A DNA stretch of 53,825 nt from an uncultured Bacteroidia bacterium. GTDB taxonomy: Bacteria > Bacteroidota > Bacteroidia > Bacteroidales > F082. Position 1 is the first letter of the stretch. Each line of letters begins with the position of its first letter. Below the pieces are notes generated by a model. The model ran no database searches, had not been told where the DNA came from, and saw nothing but the letters and a program-made list of their open reading frames with translations. The position numbers and the translations under genes are program-made. Location: positions 1 through 53,825 of the forward strand of contig CACXUM010000016.1 of NCBI GenBank assembly GCA_902770835.1, given 5' to 3'. Of this stretch, positions 18,531 through 25,222 are shown piece after piece.

Positions 18531-19319
18531 ATCCCGTGTTGCGCAAAACACCGACAGGTCTTTCAACGCCTCCCGTGTTTCGCCCTCGGGGAAAGATTCC
18601 AACAATTTTAGCGTTTCTTGCTGATATACAGGTAATAATTCCGTTGCCATTTTGACATTTTCAGGACTGTCGGCATCAAGGATGTCGTCACGCATTTGGA
18701 ACAACTGGCCGAAATGCAGCCCGAAGTCAGAAATCCGTTGGATTTGTTCCTCCGCCGCCCCGACCGACATGGCCCCGATGACGCAACACGAGCGCATCAA
18801 CAAAGCAGTTTTGCGGGTGATGATTTCAAGATAATCGTTCAATCCCGACAATTGCATCAATTCCCCTTCGCTCATGGCAGCAGTGGTGCGAAGCATTTCA
18901 TTCAGGATGTCGGTATCGTTGGCAATGAGCAACATGGCCTTTGCCAAAAGATAATCACCAGCAAGGACGGCCGAAAGGTTGTCGAATTGGGCTTTCACCG
19001 AGGCATGACCACGGCGTTGGTCGTCGTTGTCCACCACGTCGTCATGGATTAACGTGGCGGAATGAATCATTTCCACGAAAGTGGCCGCACGCAGGGTTTG
19101 TTCATTAATCTCGCCGAAAAGTTTCGCTGAAAACAAAACCAAAATCGGGCGCAGGCGTTTGCCCCGCGAGTCCAAAACATAGCGCATGATGGAGTTCATC
19201 GGCTCGGTTTCGGCTTTCAGAGTCTGCCCGAAAAAGGCCTCGAATTGCTGCAATTCGTCGGCGATGGGGGATATGATTTGATCTAAGGTTTTCACGGCTA
19301 TAATAGTATTCTTTATCAC
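18525..19319 (-). CDS. Polyprenyl (isoprenoid) diphosphate synthase
   Basis: 264 residues. The first aspartate-rich motif is DDVVD (residues 93-97) in LIHDDVVDNDDQRRG, and the second is QMRDDILD. GKRLRPIL binds isopentenyl diphosphate. Such enzymes build the prenyl chain of menaquinone or related lipids from FPP and IPP. The protein ends about 55 residues after the second motif, so it is shorter than the usual ~320, and the classic downstream GNDxxEGKxTLP block is absent. The ATG at 19319 overlaps the upstream gene's TGA (4-nt overlap), so it is coupled to it. Confidence 0.85.
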   Translation of the reverse strand: MIKNTIIAVKTLDQIISPIADELQQFEAFFGQTLKAETEPMNSIMRYVLDSRGKRLRPILVLFSAKLFGEINEQTLRAATFVEMIHSATLIHDDVVDNDDQRRGHASVKAQFDNLSAVLAGDYLLAKAMLLIANDTDILNEMLRTTAAMSEGELMQLSGLNDYLEIITRKTALLMRSCCVIGAMSVGAAEEQIQRISDFGLHFGQLFQMRDDILDADSPENVKMATELLPVYQQETLKLLESFPEGETREALKDLSVFCATRDL

Positions 19320-20071
19320 CCTTTATTCTCCTTCATCAGGAATTCCTTTATCTTTTCCTTGCTCGGCAACTGAAGTTCGTAGTAGTTGGAATCTATTTGG
19401 CGCTGTAGTTCTCGGTAACTCCACGGACCACGCATAGCTTCAATAGCATAAAACGCACGTTTCAAAGGATTATTAATGTGAAGTAGCAATGTCAGATGCG
19501 AAAATGACATTCTATCAAAAACCATTTGTGGAACAGGCATTACTTCGCCGTCTTCGGTTTGCATGGCAAAACCATCGGATGAAATCACGGCAGTTCCTGC
19601 TGGCTCATTAAAAAGGCTAATCAGCGATTGGCTTTTCGAAGAACCTTTGCTATTTCGTAAATCCAAAAGGTCAGACAGTGTCTGACTTTTTTCAAAAGAT
19701 TGACAATCAGTTAATAACAAAAGGTCAGACAGTGTCTGACTTTTTTCAAATTTTTGTTTTAGATATCGCACTATAGGATAACCCACCTCTGGAAATAATA
19801 AATAAAAAGAACGGTAGTTTTTAAGGTTTGTCAGACTAAAACTTTTATCATCAAGTCGTTTCGCCAAACGTTTCAACAATTTGTCGCCATACTTTGCCCT
19901 GTCGTTGCCGTGTTGTTCGTATTCCACAATATAAAAGCCTGTCAGCCAAGCTCGTGCCGTCACATTCCGATTGATGACAAGTCGGGCATCCTCTTGTAAA
20001 GCACTGCTCGTTGACTGAATCTTTCCAACGAGTGACTCAAAGTCTCCCCTGTTTTTATCAAATTCGTTCAT
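19316..20071 (-). CDS. DUF1016 N-terminal (YhcG-like) protein lacking nuclease domain
   Basis: 251 residues. The DUF1016_N domain is visible: ARAWLTGFYIVEYEQHGNDR, YGDKLLKRLAKRL, LTNLKNYRSFYLLFP, and after an insert SFSHLTLLLHINNPLKRAFY and WSYRELQRQIDSNYYE. The C-terminal PD-(D/E)XK nuclease found in full YhcG proteins (as at 48736) is missing; the gene stops soon after the N domain. Between the two halves lie three 18-residue repeats with core KSQTLSDLL, encoded by 54-bp units bearing a palindrome. It overlaps the polyprenyl synthase start by 4 nt. Function unknown; it may be a DNA- or partner-binding remnant of a defence gene. Confidence 0.75.
   Translation of the reverse strand: MNEFDKNRGDFESLVGKIQSTSSALQEDARLVINRNVTARAWLTGFYIVEYEQHGNDRAKYGDKLLKRLAKRLDDKSFSLTNLKNYRSFYLLFPEVGYPIVRYLKQKFEKSQTLSDLLLLTDCQSFEKSQTLSDLLDLRNSKGSSKSQSLISLFNEPAGTAVISSDGFAMQTEDGEVMPVPQMVFDRMSFSHLTLLLHINNPLKRAFYAIEAMRGPWSYRELQRQIDSNYYELQLPSKEKIKEFLMKENKG
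19618..19750. repeat. 54-bp tandem repeats with GTCAGACA palindrome in DUF1016 gene
   Basis: Two identical 32-bp blocks (19665-19696, 19719-19750) are spaced exactly 54 bp apart, each containing the palindrome GTCAGACAGTGTCTGAC (19670-19686, 19724-19740). A third, diverged unit at the same phase (~19618-19645) encodes SSKSQSLISLF. At protein level the period is 18 residues. Confidence 0.8.
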
Positions 20072-20104
20072 TTTGTCTCTCGTTTATACTGTGTTTTGCG
20101 GGTG

Positions 20105-20112
20105 CAAAGGTA
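20105..20112 (-). promoter_or_regulatory. -7 box for DUF1016/polyprenyl synthase operon
   Basis: Minus-strand TACCTTTG, 33 bp upstream of the ATG at 20071. Confidence 0.55.
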
Positions 20113-20160
20113 CTTAAAAATCTACAATCTCTCCGACAGACAATGTCAATATTGACTCGT

Positions 20161-20208
20161 TAGGTTGCACTTCCGAAAGCGGAAACATGAACCTGCCTAG
20201 GGGTGCAG
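20161..20208. other. Possible structured RNA or hairpin cluster
   Basis: In the ~295-bp gap between two minus-strand genes (20072-20367) this is the only ordered feature beyond the promoter. TTCCG-AAAG-CGGAA (20171-20184) is a tight hairpin. TGCAC (20166-20170) can pair with GTGCA (20203-20207), or AGGTT (20162-20166) with AACCT (20190-20194). No promoter or T-run was found beside it, so its expression is unproven. The remainder of the gap to 20367 shows nothing recognisable. Confidence 0.2.
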
Positions 20209-20367
20209 AAGTTCTTCTTTGGTCATAGGCTTATATGGTTTTGTTTGGTGCAAATAACACATTGTTGCTTGTCTTATTATCATTATTCCCTTACAACTTT
20301 CTTTTTCCAATTCCCACACCGTCCATTATCTCACTTTTCATCCCACACCTATGTATATATGGTACAA

Positions 20368-22704
20368 TCATTCTGTAGACTGCAAACTTTCTAGAATTAA
20401 ATGAAGTTCATCTACTTGGCTACGAGTCAAAAGTTTTGGTTTTGTTGATGTCCATGAATTACGATATGAAATCACGTCATTTAGCCATTTTAATTTATCT
20501 TTTCGCGATCTGAATGGCTCATTATCTGACAATCGAATTGAAAATTCAGTTTCAAAAGTTACGTAAGTATTATCATCTTCTTTAGTCAATATCCAGTTCT
20601 TTTCTATGATTTCTTTATAGTCCGAAGCCTGTAGGTAGTCCGGCCAATTATTTTCGTCAAAATCAGAATCATCTGGAAAATCAGAAGACATTCTTTGTAG
20701 GCATTTCGCCTTGATTTCGAACACGGTCTTCTCCCATTTATCACCATAAAAATCCTGAAGTTTATTGAGTACTCTGTCGTGGAGAATCTGTTCTATCTGT
20801 TTACCATAATTCTGACCTTCTTGCTGCAAATTCTCGTCCTGAGATTCTTTCCATTCTTTAAGACCATCAGGCTGGTATTCTGGTTGTTTTTCATTGATAG
20901 AATTTTCAAACATATGCAACCAAGTGGTATCTGCACCTTGACCCTTTACAACAAACAACATACTTCGATGTTCTGCGGGGAGGTTTGTAAGATAGTTTAT
21001 CAAGGTGTCAAAATATGGGGACATTGCCTGAATTTGTTGTTCTGTTGTAGATTTCTGACTTAATAGCCCCTTATGAATCAAATGTCTATTTAATGAACCT
21101 ATTATCACAATGAATGCATATGTACCCCTATTATCCTCAAAAAAACTCTTAAAGGTGTCCTCATCAAGTTTTTCGTACATATATGCATAACAGTCTCGAA
21201 GTAAATTCGAAATACGCTTTTTAGCATCATTCATTGCTTTGTTATGGTCTAAATTGTTGCAATCGTACAAGCACACATCAGTATCTTGAGTGTATGTCTT
21301 ATTGGATGCTTTCGGTAAAAGACTCGATTTGCTCAGCGCAGTTATGAATGGCTTGAGAGTAAGTTTCGCACTATCTTCGCCTACTGATATTTTAGTATAA
21401 AGTACACTATTTGAATCACGTGTCAAAACTTTAATAATGGATGAGCGTAAAGCGAGCATTCTCGAATCAGCACGTTCAGAATCCCAATTAATATCTTCAG
21501 CAAGATCTAATCTCAAACTCGGATTAACAGACTTTTGATTCTCATTAATATCCATGAAAATTTTCAACTGCTCTTGAGAATCAATATTATCGAATGCCAC
21601 AACGGGAATTGTATTGGTGTCTTTATATTTTGAACCTGCATAACCATATACACGATGCTGGCCATCAATTATAAAAGCAACTCCATAGGCGTTAGGGATA
21701 GAAAGAATTCCGAATCGAGAATTTGTGTCACCGACATTAGATGATGGTTCAAATTGTACTTTTAATTTCTTATTTGAATTTGAAGAATCGAAATTGACAA
21801 TAATAGAATTGGGGAAATACCCACCGTCGTCAATAAACTTTGTTATGCCTTTGAGTCGAGACGGAACCAATAATCGTTGGTAAGTGGGAGCCATCGAGTC
21901 ATTAACTTTTGTACGATGGAGCACAAATCCAATTTTGAGTAGTTTACTTGGCTCAATTGAAAGCATATAATAATCATGTCCTCCCATAGTACCTTTAAGT
22001 GCAGGAACTTTAATCCTTTCATTATTAATCAGTTCATTTTTGAACATCAGCCCATAGAACTGATATTTTACAGAGGTTTTATATGCTTTTATCAAACTGT
22101 TTATGTAGTTGAAACTATTTTCGTTAAAATGATAGACTTTGTTACCATTCAGGCGTTGAAGATCTTCGCTTGATTCTGAGAATTTATAATTTCGGGTAGC
22201 AAAAACAAATTTCACTTTCTTTTCACCATAAATCTGACGAAGGGCTTTTGTCACCCCTTCTTTGTATTGGCACAGATTATCAATATCCTTCTTGAAATTG
22301 GCATTTCTTGGCTTGTCAGAAGCCTTACATTCTACTACAAAGATTGCTTCTTCATCAACTGCGACCACATCTAGTTGATGATGATCACCGGGTCCTGGTC
22401 CCCATTGTACTTCCAGATGCTCATCGTAATTCAATGTCTTGAATCCTAGGTTATAAAACAAGCACCACATATCATCTTCAAATTTTCTGCCTGAGTCTTT
22501 CTCTCGCTGTATTTTTACTTTTCGTTTCAGTGTAGCGATTACTTCCCACCCATCACTTTCGCAATCATCGACTTCATTTAGGTCTATGGTCCGTAAATCG
22601 TATGGGGTGTTTTTAGACTTGAACTTCCTATTGAGCATGGCTGTATCTTCCGAGATCATATGCTCTTTGATCATCTGTACCTGTGATTCTGTTAGAAATG
22701 CCAT
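20368..22704 (-). CDS. PD-(D/E)XK nuclease-like / DGQHR (DndB-like) fusion protein
   Basis: 778 residues. The N-terminal ~210 look like a restriction-endonuclease fold: FEDDMW (Glu76), HQLDVVAV (Asp112) and FVVECKAS (Glu125-x-Lys127). The middle carries DGQHR (residues 347-351, IIDGQHRVYGY) and FMDINENQKSVNPSL (384-398), hallmarks of DGQHR/DndB proteins. DndB acts with phosphorothioation genes as a regulator; other DGQHR proteins are uncharacterised. The C-terminal ~350 residues are not recognised. The gene starts 1 bp after the wHTH gene's stop and is third in a tight operon behind an adenine methylase. It is markedly AT-rich compared with its flanks. Likely role: restriction or regulation in a DNA-modification system (inference). 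Confidence 0.7.
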   Translation of the reverse strand: MAFLTESQVQMIKEHMISEDTAMLNRKFKSKNTPYDLRTIDLNEVDDCESDGWEVIATLKRKVKIQREKDSGRKFEDDMWCLFYNLGFKTLNYDEHLEVQWGPGPGDHHQLDVVAVDEEAIFVVECKASDKPRNANFKKDIDNLCQYKEGVTKALRQIYGEKKVKFVFATRNYKFSESSEDLQRLNGNKVYHFNENSFNYINSLIKAYKTSVKYQFYGLMFKNELINNERIKVPALKGTMGGHDYYMLSIEPSKLLKIGFVLHRTKVNDSMAPTYQRLLVPSRLKGITKFIDDGGYFPNSIIVNFDSSNSNKKLKVQFEPSSNVGDTNSRFGILSIPNAYGVAFIIDGQHRVYGYAGSKYKDTNTIPVVAFDNIDSQEQLKIFMDINENQKSVNPSLRLDLAEDINWDSERADSRMLALRSSIIKVLTRDSNSVLYTKISVGEDSAKLTLKPFITALSKSSLLPKASNKTYTQDTDVCLYDCNNLDHNKAMNDAKKRISNLLRDCYAYMYEKLDEDTFKSFFEDNRGTYAFIVIIGSLNRHLIHKGLLSQKSTTEQQIQAMSPYFDTLINYLTNLPAEHRSMLFVVKGQGADTTWLHMFENSINEKQPEYQPDGLKEWKESQDENLQQEGQNYGKQIEQILHDRVLNKLQDFYGDKWEKTVFEIKAKCLQRMSSDFPDDSDFDENNWPDYLQASDYKEIIEKNWILTKEDDNTYVTFETEFSIRLSDNEPFRSRKDKLKWLNDVISYRNSWTSTKPKLLTRSQVDELHLILESLQSTE

Positions 22705-22705
22705 A

Positions 22706-23158
22706 TTATTTGTGTTTTAAATTCATGTAATTGATGATGCGTTTACACCAAAGCACAATATTGCGAGCTCTGCGTTCAATTGTTGAACTTGAGATAATTT
22801 CTGGATGATAATATGAAACTAATTCTTGGGCAAAAGTATCAAGATCCGAATCTGGTAATACGAATGCTCTTGCGAAAACTTGCCCCATTAATTCATCTGT
22901 AATAATCCTTTCGTAAACTCTTTCCGTAATATTTTCTGAACTATTCTTGAAGATATCTTCACATATCCTAGACGGTTTTCTGTCTTCTATTACAAGATCC
23001 AAATAAACACAAGCATCCGTATAATATTTTGCCTGTCGCTCAGCAAAACCTAAATAATTAGCTATATCATTATAGCCACAGCCTGGATGATAGTGAATAT
23101 AAGTCATCACATCTATCACTTTATCCAAATCGTTTGCTTGTGGTAGTATTTTCTTCAT
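22706..23158 (-). CDS. Winged-helix DNA-binding-like protein of modification cassette
   Basis: 150 residues, no named family recognised with certainty. The N-terminal half reads as a winged helix: DKVIDVMTYIHYHPGCGYND, then IANYLGFAERQAKYYTDACV and YLDLVIEDRKPSRI. The C-terminal half is helical (ITERVYERIITDELMGQVFA...IERRARNIVLWCKRIINY). Similar wHTH modules accompany some type II restriction enzymes. It lies 2 bp after the methylase and 1 bp before the nuclease/DGQHR gene, so it is almost certainly co-translated. It may be a target-recognition subunit or a regulator of the cassette. Confidence 0.6.
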   Translation of the reverse strand: MKKILPQANDLDKVIDVMTYIHYHPGCGYNDIANYLGFAERQAKYYTDACVYLDLVIEDRKPSRICEDIFKNSSENITERVYERIITDELMGQVFARAFVLPDSDLDTFAQELVSYYHPEIISSSTIERRARNIVLWCKRIINYMNLKHK

Positions 23159-23160
23159 TA

Positions 23161-24102
23161 TTATAGAATTAGTGGCAATGGTTTATTGGGATTATCATAG
23201 TTTGTAATAAGAATTTCTATTTGTTTCTCTCGTTTTTCGGCATATGCATTAATGAAACGTGGTGCCAAAACTTTGTTGAAGAAATAACCATTATAAAGGT
23301 TCTCAAAATACGAAGTTCCGTCTTCGTTAATGCTATCAGAATTACTTAACATCAACTTACAATTTCTGGCCGTTAATTTGTCACAGAATCTTTTCAGTTC
23401 TACTTGTTCACCATCGCCAAAATCACTTTTTGAATATTGCTTGAAATTTCCTGAACCTAATAGAGGTCTATAAGGGGGATCAAAATATATAAAATTGTAG
23501 CCAATGCTTAATTGCTGAAATACACTCTTGTAGTCCCCACAACAGATTTCAACATTTGTTAGAGCCTCATGATCTGCCATAATGACATCTATATTACAGA
23601 TTTTTGGGGTTTTATAGCACCCAAATGGTACATTAAAGCCACCATTTGCATTCTCGCGATACAGACCATTAAAACAAGTTTGATTCAGGAAAATTAAGTG
23701 AGCGGCTCTATGATCGTCATCGAGATCCATATTATTGTATTCGTTACGAACTTCGTAGAAATAAGTTTTTTTTGCCACCTCGCTCAATTGGTAGTACTTT
23801 TGTTCAAAAAATGTCAATAGTTCAATTAGTTTCTGTGGATTTTCCTTGACAAGCAGGTAGCACCTGATGAGATCTTTATTGATATCATTTATCACAACAC
23901 GACCGATATTCTTGTGTGTTTTGAGCATGTGAAATAGCATAGCCCCACCTCCTACAAAAGGCTCAATATAAGTTACATTTTTTTGCAAATCGAAATCATC
24001 AGGTAACTGTGACTCAAGTATATTCAACAAATTACCCTTGCCTCCAGCCCATTTTACAAACGGTTTGGCTATAACAGTTTTTTTATGGTCGTTTTTAGTC
24101 AT
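23161..24102 (-). CDS. D12-class adenine-specific DNA methyltransferase (Dam-like)
   Basis: 313 residues. N6-adenine methylase of the alpha (D12/Dam) class: the AdoMet-binding motif KWAGGKGNLL (residues 17-26), EPFVGGGAMLFH (47-58) and the catalytic DPPY (208-211, FIYFDPPYRPL). The block TCFNGLYRENANGGFNVPFG is typical of Dam/DpnM-type enzymes that recognise GATC, so GATC is the best guess. It is first in a three-gene operon (23161-24102, 22706-23158, 20368-22704) with 1-2 bp gaps, under a TAATTTTG box at 24142-24149. Confidence 0.9.
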   Translation of the reverse strand: MTKNDHKKTVIAKPFVKWAGGKGNLLNILESQLPDDFDLQKNVTYIEPFVGGGAMLFHMLKTHKNIGRVVINDINKDLIRCYLLVKENPQKLIELLTFFEQKYYQLSEVAKKTYFYEVRNEYNNMDLDDDHRAAHLIFLNQTCFNGLYRENANGGFNVPFGCYKTPKICNIDVIMADHEALTNVEICCGDYKSVFQQLSIGYNFIYFDPPYRPLLGSGNFKQYSKSDFGDGEQVELKRFCDKLTARNCKLMLSNSDSINEDGTSYFENLYNGYFFNKVLAPRFINAYAEKREKQIEILITNYDNPNKPLPLIL

Positions 24103-24141
24103 TGTTTATTTCATCTACCTATCATATAAACTATGCGCCTG

Positions 24142-24149
24142 CAAAATTA
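24142..24149 (-). promoter_or_regulatory. -7 box for methylase cassette
   Basis: Minus-strand TAATTTTG, 39 bp upstream of the methylase ATG. The region just upstream carries 33-bp tandem repeats. Confidence 0.5.
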
Positions 24150-24235
24150 CACCTTTTCCCCAACAAATCCCAATTCATTCCTTTCCAACCACCGCCTAAG
24201 CAAAAACGCACAAAAAAGCGTTATCGACCCTTTTT

Positions 24236-24325
24236 CACATTTTATGAACCATTTTCGCGGCAAATTTACACAATTTATGAACCATTTTCACCCCAATTTC
24301 ACACATTTCATGAAAATCATCGGAA
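24236..24325. repeat. Three degenerate 33-bp tandem repeats upstream of methylase cassette
   Basis: The core TTTATGAACCATTTTC recurs at 24242 and 24275, with a third, weaker TTTCATGAAAATC at 24307; the spacing is exactly 33 bp (three helical turns). The stretch 24109-24423 otherwise holds no convincing gene: a plus-strand frame (24133-24408) merely reads through the repeats as FMNHF-like units and has no promoter box. Confidence 0.6.
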
Positions 24326-24423
24326 AACCGTTCACAAAGAATGTCGGCAATTCTATCCAAAATGAGTTTTGCATGACAAATCCAGAAGAATTTGCAGATG
24401 ATTTGTGATGCAGTTTTATGCAT

Positions 24424-24840
24424 TCATTCAAGGGATAACTGCATAAAATCAGTCGGAGATAACACAATGATTCCGCTTTGCGGAAAATGCCGCTCATTTC
24501 GTGTTACAATATGACTACATCCAGCAGCCAATGCTGCATAGTATTGTAACATGTCTTCAAAATCGGGAGCGACAGCATAAAGAGCTTCATGGAGTTGTGT
24601 GGAATCCATGGTGGCGACATTGATATGATGTTCTAATATCTTCAATGCTTCCAAAGCGTTGGCATATCCTAACATCTTGCGAGCCACAAACATACACGTG
24701 GAGAACGAAAGTGGAGTGGAATATAACGCAATCTCGCCTTTGAACCCCCTATTCAGTACATGTGCCGAATCATGTACAAACGGTTCGCGATGGAGCAACA
24801 CATCAAGCAACACATTGGTATCGAGAAAAACACGTGTCAT
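24424..24840 (-). CDS. PIN-domain toxin (VapC-like)
   Basis: 138 residues with a PIN RNase fold. Acidic active-site positions are visible: Asp7 in VFLDTNVLLDVLL, a mid-protein Glu/Asp helix (DFEDMLQYYAALAAGC) and the closing VTRNERHFP strand-loop. VapC toxins cleave tRNA or rRNA when freed from their antitoxin. The ATG at 24840 overlaps the antitoxin TGA by 4 nt, the classic arrangement with the antitoxin first. Confidence 0.85.
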   Translation of the reverse strand: MTRVFLDTNVLLDVLLHREPFVHDSAHVLNRGFKGEIALYSTPLSFSTCMFVARKMLGYANALEALKILEHHINVATMDSTQLHEALYAVAPDFEDMLQYYAALAAGCSHIVTRNERHFPQSGIIVLSPTDFMQLSLE

Positions 24841-25115
24841 AAGGCGTATTTTTCTTTCATGTGGTCGATTCGTGCATACTCGCCATTGAGACCCACCTCT
24901 GAATCGTCAAGCAACGGCATTGCAAGTATGGCCTCCAAATCTGGTGCATAGTGCTCTGTGGTGTCTTTTGAATCACGTTGCGTAGTGGTGGCAAGGCGAA
25001 TCAAAATCATCTCCATCTGACGCTGCATCCATTTTGAGATGTCGGTATCGGCTCCGATGGCGGGACGTGCCTGTTCAATGAGAGTGTCGCTTAGTGTAAT
25101 ACTATAGGTGCACAT
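24837..25115 (-). CDS. Antitoxin partner of PIN toxin
   Basis: About 92 residues, counted from MCTYSITLSDTLIEQ at 25115; an upstream ATG at 25139 would add 8 residues but overlaps the promoter box at 25137. The N-terminal half resembles a ribbon-helix-helix DNA-binding domain (YSITLSDTLIEQARPAIG...ISKWMQRQMEMI). The C-terminal half is acidic and would wrap the toxin (DLEAILAMPLLDDSEVG). It probably autorepresses the operon. Confidence 0.75.
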   Translation of the reverse strand: MCTYSITLSDTLIEQARPAIGADTDISKWMQRQMEMILIRLATTTQRDSKDTTEHYAPDLEAILAMPLLDDSEVGLNGEYARIDHMKEKYAL

Positions 25116-25136
25116 GATGTATAACTGTTTCGTGTG

Positions 25137-25144
25137 CAAAAATA
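25137..25144 (-). promoter_or_regulatory. -7 box for toxin-antitoxin operon
   Basis: Minus-strand TATTTTTG, 21 bp upstream of the antitoxin ATG at 25115. Confidence 0.55.
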
Positions 25145-25222
25145 CGCTTTTTTTTTCGATAAGGCTCCCAAAAATGCACGATATTTGCAGAGCCTACGTT
25201 ATTCTTCAAAAACGCATCAACC

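Noticed and set aside
20161-20208. tRNA gene
   Set aside because: No cloverleaf: anticodon arm and T-loop consensus are missing.
20368-22704. Part of a Dnd phosphorothioation system because of the DGQHR motif
   Set aside because: No dndA, C, D or E homologues flank it; the neighbours are an adenine methylase and a wHTH protein.
24236-24325. CRISPR array or small secreted protein with FMNHF repeats
   Set aside because: Units are contiguous and degenerate with no unique spacers; the frame through them lacks a promoter, signal peptide or known domain.
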